Shown here: positions 53,239 to 60,852 of the stretch, in pieces
Layout: the number at the start of each line of letters is the position of its first letter
How positions within the stretch are numbered: position 1 is the stretch's first letter
Origin: JAAZMA01 sp964564325
GTDB taxonomy: Bacteria; Bacillota; Clostridia; Tissierellales; Tepidimicrobiaceae
NCBI GenBank assembly: GCA_964564325.1
Contig: CAZMBD010000001.1
Span: forward strand, 1 to 64,000
DNA: 64,000 nt
Direction: 5' to 3'
The notes under the pieces: model-generated
What the model was told of the DNA's origin: nothing
Seen by the model: only the letters and a program-made list of their open reading frames with translations
Databases searched by the model: none
Translations under genes and position numbers: made by a program

Positions 53239-53967
53239 TTACTTTGGCTCTGTTTCCTCATAAACACTTCTTAGTATTACTATATCAACCCTTCTGTTTT
53301 TTGCCTTATTTTCCTTTGTATTATTTGGTGCAATGGGTCTATAAAAACTATACCCTGATGAAGAAACTCTACTACCCTCTATTCCTTCTTCTTCCACTAA
53401 ATATCTTAATACATTAGTAGCCCTAGTTGCAGACAATTCCCAATTCGTAGGAAAGTCTCGAGAATATATAATAGGATCAGTATCTGTATGGCCCTCTATT
53501 TTAATTAATCTTTCCTCAAATTCCTCTCTATTAAGTATCTCTGCAATAGACTTTAATATTTCAATAGATTCAGGCTTTAGGTCTGCCTTACCAGAATCAA
53601 ATAATACATTATCCATAAATCTAATTACAAGACCTCTTTCCTCTACAGATAATACAATTTGTGAGCCTAAACCAATGCTATCTGCATATTCCTCTAAAAT
53701 ATCCTTTAGTTTTTCTAAATCCTCTTCTAATATTCCATCAAATTCGTCGAGCTTATCAAGTTCTTCAATTTCTAAAGTTGTACCACCCTCTAATACACCA
53801 GTCCCACCTTGGAAACTACTCATAATACTTCTAAATTTTTGTGCATCTATTTCAGAAAAGGAAAACAAGAGCACAAAAAAAGTCAATAATAAGGTAACCA
53901 TATCACTATAAGTGGTTAACCATTCGCCACTTTTGCTTTGCTCTGGTTCTTTCCTCCTCCTTCTCAT
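53239..53967 (-). CDS. motB: MotB, flagellar stator subunit
   Basis: MotB supplies the ion-binding aspartate and anchors the stator to peptidoglycan. The 242-residue protein has a basic N-terminus, then a single membrane helix with the essential aspartate at residue 22 (WLTTYSDMVTLLLTFFVLLF). A plug-like acidic linker follows. The C-terminal OmpA-like domain has KIEGHTDTDPI and ELSATRATNVLRYLV, the peptidoglycan-binding signature. It overlaps motA by 4 bases, so the two are translationally coupled. Confidence 0.96.
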   Translation of the reverse strand: MRRRRKEPEQSKSGEWLTTYSDMVTLLLTFFVLLFSFSEIDAQKFRSIMSSFQGGTGVLEGGTTLEIEELDKLDEFDGILEEDLEKLKDILEEYADSIGLGSQIVLSVEERGLVIRFMDNVLFDSGKADLKPESIEILKSIAEILNREEFEERLIKIEGHTDTDPIIYSRDFPTNWELSATRATNVLRYLVEEEGIEGSRVSSSGYSFYRPIAPNNTKENKAKNRRVDIVILRSVYEETEPK

Positions 53968-54752
53968 TCTATTACCTCTCTTTCTGATTGTTCCCTATAG
54001 TTTTTTCTCATATTTGGTGGTATAAATGTCTTTAATTTTTCTTCAATTATTCTTGGGTTTTCCCCAGCTTGGATAGATAAAAGACCTTCGACCATTAATT
54101 CTTTTATTAATATCTCACTATTACTTCTCATTTTTAGTTTTTGTGCTAAAGGTAAAAAAACTACATTAGCTAGCATAGAACCATAAAATGTAGTAACTAA
54201 AGCTACAGACATACTTGGTCCTATTGCACTAGGATCATCTAAAGCTTTTAACATATTGATTAAACCAATCAATGTCCCAATCATACCAAAAGCAGGCGCA
54301 TATGTACCCATTGTTTCAAAAATACTTTGTCCTTCAGAATGTCTTTCCTCTATAAAAACTAATTCAGTCTCCATTATATTTCTAACCAAATCTGGATCTG
54401 TTCCATCTACTATTAACATTATACCTTTTTTTAAAAATTCATCATCTAGCTTTTCTGCATACTCTTCTAGCGAAAGAAGTCCTTCTTTTCTTGCAATATT
54501 AGCTAATTGTATTATCTCTACAATTACTTCATTGGGAGATGTTTCCTTGTAAAAAAATGCTTTTTTAATTACTTTTCCCGTATTTAAAAAGTTTTCCATG
54601 GGAAAACTAGCTAAAGTAGAAGCTATGGTTCCTCCTAGCACAATAATTACTGATGGTAAGTCCCAAAAGGAGCCTATGTCTCCAGATGTTACAATACCTC
54701 CTATAATAAAAGCAATCCCCAAAATGAGACCAATTGCTGATGATATATCCAA
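53964..54752 (-). CDS. motA: MotA, flagellar stator subunit
   Basis: MotA forms the ring around MotB that converts ion flow into torque. The 262-residue protein has the family's four membrane segments: two near the N-terminus (IGLILGIAFIIGGIV; VIIVLGGTIASTLASF), and two after the cytoplasmic loop (APAFGMIGTLIGLINML; ALVTTFYGSMLANVVFLPLA). The cytoplasmic loop carries GLLSLEEYAEKLDDEFLKKG. Start ATG 54752; the stop overlaps the motB start by 4 bases. Coupling ion cannot be read safely from the sequence. Confidence 0.95.
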   Translation of the reverse strand: MDISSAIGLILGIAFIIGGIVTSGDIGSFWDLPSVIIVLGGTIASTLASFPMENFLNTGKVIKKAFFYKETSPNEVIVEIIQLANIARKEGLLSLEEYAEKLDDEFLKKGIMLIVDGTDPDLVRNIMETELVFIEERHSEGQSIFETMGTYAPAFGMIGTLIGLINMLKALDDPSAIGPSMSVALVTTFYGSMLANVVFLPLAQKLKMRSNSEILIKELMVEGLLSIQAGENPRIIEEKLKTFIPPNMRKNYREQSEREVIE

Positions 54753-54755
54753 CTC

Positions 54756-54968
54756 TTACACCTCATTTCCTTCAAATGCTCTTTTATATAAAAGAGATTT
54801 CGATTTAAAATCTATAACCTTATCTATTATTTCATCTACAGTTTCCTTAACTATGATTTTTTGTCCAGTAGTTAAAGTTATAACTGTATCGGGAGTTTCT
54901 TCTATAAAAAGTATTAAATCACTATTTACTACAAATTCCTTACTATTTAATCTTCGTACTTTAATCAT
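54756..54968 (-). CDS. swrD: SwrD (FlbD family) motility protein
   Basis: A 70-residue FlbD-family protein. In Bacillus subtilis the homologue SwrD, encoded after flgE, is needed for full stator power. The sequence has the expected small beta-rich core: MIKVRRLNSKEFVVNSDLI, then IEETPDTVITLTTGQKIIV, then VDEIIDKVIDFK. A very strong GGGGGGG ribosome site precedes the ATG. It lies immediately upstream of motA and motB, which fits a role connected with the stator. The name is by family and position; the activity here is inferred. Confidence 0.85.
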   Translation of the reverse strand: MIKVRRLNSKEFVVNSDLILFIEETPDTVITLTTGQKIIVKETVDEIIDKVIDFKSKSLLYKRAFEGNEV

Positions 54969-54988
54969 ATCTACCCCCCCTTATTTTT

Positions 54989-55015
54989 AGATAGGGTAGA
55001 TAGACTACCCTATCT
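54989..55015 (-). terminator. Strong hairpin between flgE and swrD, no U-tract
   Basis: A perfect 11-base-pair stem (AGATAGGGTAG with CTACCCTATCT, 5-base loop) starts a few bases after the flgE stop. It is followed by AAAAATAAG on the transcribed strand, so it lacks the U-run of an intrinsic terminator. It may be an RNA processing or 3'-end protecting hairpin rather than a terminator. The swrD ribosome site GGGGGGG follows at once. Confidence 0.5.
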
Positions 55016-55019
55016 TATT

Positions 55020-56405
55020 TTATCTTTTTATATTGACTAATTCTTGCAACATTTCATCAGAGGTAGTAATAATTCTAGAATTCGCCTGAAAACCTCTTTG
55101 GGTAGTAATCATCTCTGTAAACTCCATCGATAGATCTACATTTGACATTTCTAAAGTTCCACCACGAATACCCCCATAACCAGAACTACTGCCTTTACCA
55201 AATTGTGGTTCTCCAGAGTTTCTAGTATCCACAAAGAAATTGTTTCCTATTTTTTGCAATCCCATTGGATTGTCAAATTTTGCCAACATCATCTGGGCTA
55301 AGTTCTTTCTCTCACCATTGTCAAAAATACCGACCACCATACCAGATGCATCTATGGTATAAGCTTCTAATTTTCCAGAAGAATTCCCATTAATTGCATA
55401 AGGCTGAGCATCCATATTGTTAGCATATTGGTGGAAATTTTTGTAGGTTTCTTTGTCTTTTGAATGGAATAACAATATTTCATTAAAGGTTCCTGATGGC
55501 TCATATTCGCTTATGGTTTTACCATCCTTATCTTTATTAAATTTAATGCCACTTAAGCCACTCAAAAGTATCTTAAAATCCTCAATTTCACTATCTTCAT
55601 TTTCTGGAATTAACTTTTTACTACCAATTTCATTTAGCTCTCCTTTAGAATTAAATTTAAGCTCCAATTCATCTCCATCTATTAGCCCTGTTGGCAATTC
55701 TACATAATTACCTGTAGACACCTCTGTAATCCTATCCACAGTCATCTTCCATGTATTCCCATCCTGTGTGTTTTCAGTTTTTTCAAATTTAAATGTCACA
55801 GTATAGGAATTTCCTAAACTATCTTTAATTATAGTATCTGCCTTATGTTGCCCATTAACATCTAATCTAGAATCTAAATTTCCCTTAATTTTAATGTTTG
55901 ATGTAGCTGTAGGTGCTTTAGTTTCAGATTTACTAATTACAATATCACCTATTTCTGCAGTTGGCTTGCCATTTTCATCTAATCTATATCCTAAAACTTT
56001 AAATCCATCAGCAGTAACTAATGTGCCATCTCTATCTAGTTGAAAATTTCCAGCCCTAGTATAGTATCTATTTTCAAAGTTCATATCATCTGATACTACG
56101 AAAAAGCCTTCTCCATCTATCATTAAATCTGTAGGACTATCTGTAGTTTGCATAGCTCCCTTAGTGTGTATAGTATTAATAGAGCCTATCCCTACACCTA
56201 ATCCAATTTGTTGAGGATTGGTACCTCCTTTTCCTTCTTGAGGTGCACTAGCTCCTCTCATAACTTGACTAAATACCTCTTGAAATGTCATAGTACCTTT
56301 TTTATATCCTACAGTATTTACATTGGCAATATTATTACCAATGACATCCATCTTGCTTTGGTGTGTTCTAAGTCCTGTAACACCAGCATACATTGACCTC
56401 ATCAT
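55020..56405 (-). CDS. flgE: FlgE, flagellar hook protein
   Basis: FlgE builds the extracellular hook. The N-terminal rod-like motif is intact: MRSMYAGVTGLRTHQSKMD then VIGNNIANVNTVGYKK. The C-terminal helix NVDLSMEFTEMITTQRGFQA ends with LQELVNIKR, as in axial proteins. The middle holds variable beta domains. Length is 461 residues from the chosen ATG at 56405, which has GGAGGTATGCGTT upstream; further in-frame codons to 56459 read through two hairpins and are not expected to be translated. A long hairpin follows the stop. Confidence 0.96.
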   Translation of the reverse strand: MMRSMYAGVTGLRTHQSKMDVIGNNIANVNTVGYKKGTMTFQEVFSQVMRGASAPQEGKGGTNPQQIGLGVGIGSINTIHTKGAMQTTDSPTDLMIDGEGFFVVSDDMNFENRYYTRAGNFQLDRDGTLVTADGFKVLGYRLDENGKPTAEIGDIVISKSETKAPTATSNIKIKGNLDSRLDVNGQHKADTIIKDSLGNSYTVTFKFEKTENTQDGNTWKMTVDRITEVSTGNYVELPTGLIDGDELELKFNSKGELNEIGSKKLIPENEDSEIEDFKILLSGLSGIKFNKDKDGKTISEYEPSGTFNEILLFHSKDKETYKNFHQYANNMDAQPYAINGNSSGKLEAYTIDASGMVVGIFDNGERKNLAQMMLAKFDNPMGLQKIGNNFFVDTRNSGEPQFGKGSSSGYGGIRGGTLEMSNVDLSMEFTEMITTQRGFQANSRIITTSDEMLQELVNIKR

Positions 56406-56432
56406 AACGCATACCTCCATTATTTGGGCAGA

Positions 56433-56481
56433 TATATCCTCTGTCAGTCGGATATACATAGCTTCCTTAAGGTCCAGCTAT
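56433..56481 (-). promoter_or_regulatory. Two adjacent hairpins in the flgE leader
   Basis: Two inverted repeats fill the 72-base gap before flgE: ATAGCT/AGCTAT (56476-56481 with 56458-56463) and TATATCC/GGATATA (56450-56456 with 56433-56439). The first loop contains CCTTAAGGA, and an ATGGA overlaps the flgE ribosome site. Two ANGGA motifs of this kind resemble CsrA binding sites, but no CsrA gene is in the window. The structure is visible; a regulatory role is inference. Confidence 0.35.
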
Positions 56482-56858
56482 ACGATAACTGCCCCATCTA
56501 TATTAGTAAACACATTGTCTTTTAACTGTTCTTTATTTACAGTTGTTATTACAGTCTTGTTCTTAATGCTAGCTATAAAGGCCTTATCTCCCATTAAGAT
56601 TAAAGCATCTTTTACGCCTTTTTCTTTAGCTTTATCAAAACCATATTTAAGCCTGTCCATCTCGTCATAACTTAAACTTATTTCTCTATTATCCATTCTA
56701 TCTAATGCATGCTTAGAAAATTTGATTTCTTCATCTTTATTTTTAATTTGTTGTAATACTTCTTCAAAATTTTTGTTGGATATATTCTTGTTTTTAGCAT
56801 TTTTTTGAGATGAATTAATAATTTGATTTTCTAATCGCTTTATTTGAATATTATTCAT
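56478..56858 (-). CDS. Flagellar operon protein of the TIGR02530 family
   Basis: A small soluble protein (126 residues) found between flgD and flgE in many Firmicutes; its molecular role is not established. The family block is visible at about residues 47-60 (FSKHALDRMDNREI), followed by GFDKAKEKGVKDALILMGD, AFIASIKNKTVITTV and a hydrophobic end. The first part (ENQIINSSQKNAKNKNISNK) is polar and probably disordered. The ATG at 56858 is chosen because AGGATGATGATT gives good spacing; two further ATG codons lie just upstream in frame. Confidence 0.88.
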   Translation of the reverse strand: MNNIQIKRLENQIINSSQKNAKNKNISNKNFEEVLQQIKNKDEEIKFSKHALDRMDNREISLSYDEMDRLKYGFDKAKEKGVKDALILMGDKAFIASIKNKTVITTVNKEQLKDNVFTNIDGAVIV

Positions 56859-56883
56859 AATCATCATCCTGTTCTAAGATAAA

Positions 56884-57480
56884 TCAATTATCTTTCTCTG
56901 TTTCTATTTTCTCTAATTCCTCTATTGCAACTGATAGTTTATCATATGCCTCTTTAATTTCTATAGGACTTGCATCTTCCTTGTCCATCACTTTTTTAGC
57001 AGCTAAAAAAGCTATATCAAATTTCTCCCAAGTTTCTTCCGTATACTCCTCTTCCTTTAAATTCTCTGCAAATTTTATTTTAGTCCATAAATCTGTTTTG
57101 CCAATTTGCTCATCAGGATCTATTCCAAAATAAGTCTCCATAGCCTTTCTCATATTACTTAATTCTTTTAAGATTAAAACATCTGCTTGAATCTGGTTTA
57201 AATTCATAACTTCCAAAGAATTAAATAATTCATCATTTAAATTTCCTACAGCTTTATTTAAATTTTGCATTTGTTCTAAGGAAGAAAACTGTGCTAACTG
57301 AGCTATAAACTCTTTATCTTCCATTGGATTTAAAGGATCTTGATTCGCTAATTGAGTAGTAAGTAGTCTTAAAAAAGCATCCTTGTCTAAGTCATTTTTC
57401 TTCTCATCTGGCACCTTTTTTTTATCTTCATCTTTAAAGTATCCTATTACCTCTTTATATTTATTCTCATCAACCTTCAT
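56884..57480 (-). CDS. flgD: FlgD, hook-cap scaffold, with FIVAR-like C-terminal domain
   Basis: FlgD caps the growing hook and guides FlgE assembly. The N-terminal domain is clear: DAFLRLLTTQLANQDPLNPM at about residues 33-52, then DKEFIAQLAQFSSLEQMQNL. The usual C-terminal beta domains (FlgD Ig-like and Tudor-like) are absent. Residues 129-190 instead form a helical segment with YTEETWEKF, AFLAAKKVM and EAYDKLSVAIEELEK, which resembles a FIVAR domain as found in surface proteins. Position between fliK and flgE supports the identity; the fate of capping without the beta domain is unknown. Confidence 0.88.
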   Translation of the reverse strand: MKVDENKYKEVIGYFKDEDKKKVPDEKKNDLDKDAFLRLLTTQLANQDPLNPMEDKEFIAQLAQFSSLEQMQNLNKAVGNLNDELFNSLEVMNLNQIQADVLILKELSNMRKAMETYFGIDPDEQIGKTDLWTKIKFAENLKEEEYTEETWEKFDIAFLAAKKVMDKEDASPIEIKEAYDKLSVAIEELEKIETEKDN

Positions 57481-57494
57481 ATTTTCACCCCACT

Positions 57495-58826
57495 TTATGC
57501 AAATAAATTTAGTTTTCCTTCACCATCATGAAAGCTCTCTGTCCTTTGGAGTATATTTTCATCATATGTTTTAACTTCTTTAATTCCAGCATCTTTAACT
57601 TTAATTTTCTTAGATTTTTTTCTTAGATGAAATTCTTGATTTCTTTCCCTTTGGAAATCCTCATTTGTACCTACGAATACTTCAAAAGTTTTAATTTCTA
57701 AACCATTTTCTTTCATATCTTGTTTTAGTTGATAAAGATTTGCTTCTATTAATTCCTTTGTTCTATAATTATCTACCATTATTTTAGCTAATAAATTTCC
57801 TTTTTCTGACTCCATTTTTAATACTAATTCTCCTAGTATTTCTGGCTTTAGACTAATTTTTATTTCCTGTTTATAGTCATCTACTATTACCTTTGCTTTA
57901 TCAACTATTTGATGCACTACATCTTTAGTATTAATATCCTGAGTTTTTTCAAATTCTAAATTTGGCATTTCTTTAATTATATTTTTATTTCTAATTTCGA
58001 AATTTGGAACAATGTTTTCTGTATCTCCTGCTTCTATATCTAAATCTTTTTGTTTTGAAAAATCCTTTACTTCTTCTTCAATTGGTATACTGTGTTTTTC
58101 TGTAGTTTCTTCTAATTCTACTGAACTATCATCTTCAGTATCTATAGCTACTTCCAATTCTCCATTTGGCTCTATAGAAAGTTCTGTTGAAAACTCTAAA
58201 CTATTTTCTGTGTTCAATTTTAAATTGTCTAAAGCTTTATTTAATTGCCCTAGTTTTTCTTTGATAGATGATTTTAATAATTCGTCTCCATCTATTAGTT
58301 CATGTTTTTCTAATTCTTTTTCAACAGTTTCAATAGTTTCTTCTAATTTTTCTATGGTTTCTAAAGTTTCAGTTATAAATTGTTCTTCAAAAAATGGTAT
58401 GTCTTTATCCATTTCAATTATAGTTTCTTCTAATAAATTGGATATCTGTTCAATTTTTAATTCTATAGTTTCTAAATCGGTTTTAGTTAATTCTTTGGGG
58501 CTTACATGTAATTCTTGTAGTAAATTATATAGGCTTTGTAATAGTGCCAATAATTCTTCGCTAATTTCATCTAGCACTTCTAAATCTTCAACTATAACTA
58601 ATTCTTTTTCTTCTATTTTACAATCTTTATTTTCTTCTAGATTAATTAGACCTTCTATTGGTTTTTCTTGTTTTTTATCTACAACTTTAGAATCGTTGAA
58701 ATTTTCTTTTTGTCTTGCTAAGACTTTAGAGAAATCTTTATTGCTATTTTTATTTTGAGTTTTTGTACTTGAAGTATTATTGGGTTTTATTTCTAAATCC
58801 TTAGGTATAAAATCTAAACTAAACAT
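57495..58826 (-). CDS. fliK: FliK, hook-length control protein
   Basis: FliK measures hook length and switches export specificity through FlhB. The C-terminal domain is recognisable near residues 325-400: KISLKPEILGELVLKMESE followed by IMVDNYRTKELIEANLYQLK, the Flg_hook fold. The first 300 residues are low-complexity, very acidic and rich in Glu, Leu and Ile, as in many FliK rulers. A basic stretch follows the C-terminal domain (RKKSKKIKVK). It lies between the MotE-like gene and flgD, the standard place. The 443-residue length is normal. Confidence 0.92.
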   Translation of the reverse strand: MFSLDFIPKDLEIKPNNTSSTKTQNKNSNKDFSKVLARQKENFNDSKVVDKKQEKPIEGLINLEENKDCKIEEKELVIVEDLEVLDEISEELLALLQSLYNLLQELHVSPKELTKTDLETIELKIEQISNLLEETIIEMDKDIPFFEEQFITETLETIEKLEETIETVEKELEKHELIDGDELLKSSIKEKLGQLNKALDNLKLNTENSLEFSTELSIEPNGELEVAIDTEDDSSVELEETTEKHSIPIEEEVKDFSKQKDLDIEAGDTENIVPNFEIRNKNIIKEMPNLEFEKTQDINTKDVVHQIVDKAKVIVDDYKQEIKISLKPEILGELVLKMESEKGNLLAKIMVDNYRTKELIEANLYQLKQDMKENGLEIKTFEVFVGTNEDFQRERNQEFHLRKKSKKIKVKDAGIKEVKTYDENILQRTESFHDGEGKLNLFA

Positions 58827-58856
58827 TCATTCACCTCCCTCTAATAAAATAATATA

Positions 58857-60380
58857 TTATCTAACTAACATTTGAGTTAGTTTAGCTGCATCTTTAGGCT
58901 CCATATTGTTCATTATATTAGACAGATTTTTATCCTGCATTTTAGACAAAATATCTGCAATTATTGGAGCTGTGGCATTGTTATTTATCATATTTTTTAC
59001 AATTTCTGCTGCCTTATTTGGATTCATATTTTCATAAATAGATACTAAATCATCTGTTTTTTTACCATATTCAGTAATGGTTTCTTTAGAAGCATCTCCT
59101 TCAGCAGTTGATATTTCGTCAGTTCCTATGGTAGGTTTAGCTAATTTTTGAGTTAAAGTAGATGCTTTTCTATCATTCATACTGTTCATAATATTAGCTA
59201 ATGTTTTATTTCCCATTCTAGACAATACATCCATCATAATGGAAGCATCTGATATTTCAAATACTGGTTCCGCATTGATTTCTAACATAGTTACAGTAGA
59301 GTCATTCGACATCATCTTTTCAGCTATTTTTGCAATTTTAGGAGCTTGCATCTTTTCATAAATAGATACTAGATTATCTACCTTAGCATTGTATTCTGTA
59401 ATAAAAGCCATAGTCTTTCCAATCTCTTCTGTAATATTTTCTTCTCCTAATAATTGTCCTTCTATTTTTATCGCAGTAAGCAATTCTTGTATAAACTCCT
59501 CATCTTCTACGCTAGACAATATTTCTGCAGATTTTAAAACAGATAAATTTTTATATATAATAGCTAATTCTTCAATTGTATATTTTTCGGTATTTCCAAT
59601 TTCTTCTATCACTAAATTAGTCGATTTAGATTCATATAATTTAGCTAATTCTTCTAATTTAGTTTGTTCAGCCTTTTTACTTAATAGCTTGTTTTCAAGG
59701 CTAGTCCTTTTACCAGAATTTAAAGAATAGAGAATTTCTTCCCTAATATTATCGTTTATATAAAACAAAATATCTACAGCACTAGGTTCATCCATATAAC
59801 TAATGATAAATGGTAAATTATCTCTGAATTCTTGATCCCTAGCATATCGTTTTTCAATTTCATTTATAATAACGAATAAGTCCTTACCTTCATATCTTCC
59901 TGCTTCCTCCATAAGAAAGCCTTCTTTTTCTAATTGAATTTCATCATAAATAGAAACTAATAAATTCCTCCTAAGTTCTATTTTACGGACATCTTCAATG
60001 ATCTCAGCCGTTTTTGTTGAAGATATGGAGTTCATTAATTTTATTATGTCTTGATATAATTTATCGTCTTCTTTTTTTATGATGTATAATTTATCTGCTG
60101 CAACCCCTGGTTCTAGAGATAAATAGTAATCAGCTAATTCTGACTTCATCATTTGTCTTTCATTGTCAGTAGGTGAATTTCTAAAATATTCTCCTGCAGT
60201 ACCTGGTAATCTACTTAAAAAGGTATCTACCTTTGTCTTAAAAGTCTTATTATTAATATAAAATAATAACAATAGGATTAATGGTAAAATTATAAAAATT
60301 ATTTTTAATATATTTCTGGATTTCTTTGGTTTGTTTTCACTTATATCTTCTACTTCTTTTATATTTTCTACATTTTCCAT
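58857..60380 (-). CDS. MotE/YlxF-like protein with repeated MgtE-N/FliG-like segments
   Basis: In Bacillus the gene between fliJ and fliK is ylxF, related to MotE, a periplasm-facing protein that supports the stator. Here one N-terminal membrane segment (about residues 25-45, ILKIIFIILPLILLLLFY) is followed by a long soluble region. Two copies of a unit beginning DNLVSIYEKM / DDLVSIYENM lie near residues 333-416 and 441-507. Each contains a conserved LSRM/LSKM then NIMN..M block typical of the MgtE intracellular/FliG-like helical fold. Weaker copies appear earlier (KLEELAKLYES, near residue 240). At about 507 residues it is larger than usual for YlxF/MotE. Start ATG 60380 is chosen for its GGGGGTG site. 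Confidence 0.75.
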   Translation of the reverse strand: MENVENIKEVEDISENKPKKSRNILKIIFIILPLILLLLFYINNKTFKTKVDTFLSRLPGTAGEYFRNSPTDNERQMMKSELADYYLSLEPGVAADKLYIIKKEDDKLYQDIIKLMNSISSTKTAEIIEDVRKIELRRNLLVSIYDEIQLEKEGFLMEEAGRYEGKDLFVIINEIEKRYARDQEFRDNLPFIISYMDEPSAVDILFYINDNIREEILYSLNSGKRTSLENKLLSKKAEQTKLEELAKLYESKSTNLVIEEIGNTEKYTIEELAIIYKNLSVLKSAEILSSVEDEEFIQELLTAIKIEGQLLGEENITEEIGKTMAFITEYNAKVDNLVSIYEKMQAPKIAKIAEKMMSNDSTVTMLEINAEPVFEISDASIMMDVLSRMGNKTLANIMNSMNDRKASTLTQKLAKPTIGTDEISTAEGDASKETITEYGKKTDDLVSIYENMNPNKAAEIVKNMINNNATAPIIADILSKMQDKNLSNIMNNMEPKDAAKLTQMLVR

Positions 60381-60392
60381 AGTTTTCACCCC

Positions 60393-60833
60393 CTATTCCT
60401 GGGTACTGGTTTTATAATTTACTATAGTATCTACTTGTTTTTCTTCTAGTTTTTTAACTTTATATAAATATTTTTCATATTCCTTTTCTTTCAACTTTTC
60501 AAAAGCCTTTTTATCTTGAACAGCCTCTATCATTTCTTCTTTTGCTTCTTCTAATTCTATCTTAGTATTACTTACTACTTTTTCTTGACTTTTAATTTTT
60601 TTATCTAAATCCTTTATATAATCACTATACATAGCTAAATTACCTGCATTAGTTTTAGAAACCGATAAGTTCTTTTCGTATTTAATGACATTTTTATGCT
60701 GATTATATGAGTTCAGTTTATCCTCTTCCTGATTTAATTTTCTTTGTGCATTTCCATATTCAGCTTTCTTAAGTTCTTCTACAGTGTCCTTGAAATTTAA
60801 AACTCTTTCCAATCTAAAATTAAAATTCATCAT
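60393..60833 (-). CDS. fliJ: FliJ, flagellar export chaperone
   Basis: FliJ is a coiled-coil protein that inserts into the FliI hexamer and links it to FlhA. The 146-residue product is almost entirely charged helix with no membrane segment. It begins MMNFNFRLERVLNFKDTVEE, the common FliJ N-terminus (F-R-L-E-R-V-L). It sits directly after fliI with a GGGGGTAAAATAG ribosome site. Sequence identity in this family is low, so the call rests on length, the N-terminal motif, the coiled coil and position. Confidence 0.9.
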   Translation of the reverse strand: MMNFNFRLERVLNFKDTVEELKKAEYGNAQRKLNQEEDKLNSYNQHKNVIKYEKNLSVSKTNAGNLAMYSDYIKDLDKKIKSQEKVVSNTKIELEEAKEEMIEAVQDKKAFEKLKEKEYEKYLYKVKKLEEKQVDTIVNYKTSTQE

Positions 60834-60852
60834 CTATTTTACCCCCAAAGGT

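Noticed and set aside
56406..56477. c-di-GMP riboswitch before flgE
   Set aside because: The region is too short and lacks the conserved GEMM core; only two simple hairpins are present.
58012..58758. Long plus-strand open frame of 248 codons
   Set aside because: It is the antisense of fliK. The Glu-, Leu- and Ile-rich coding on the minus strand gives a Ser- and Phe-rich shadow without stop codons; no ribosome site or family motif is seen.
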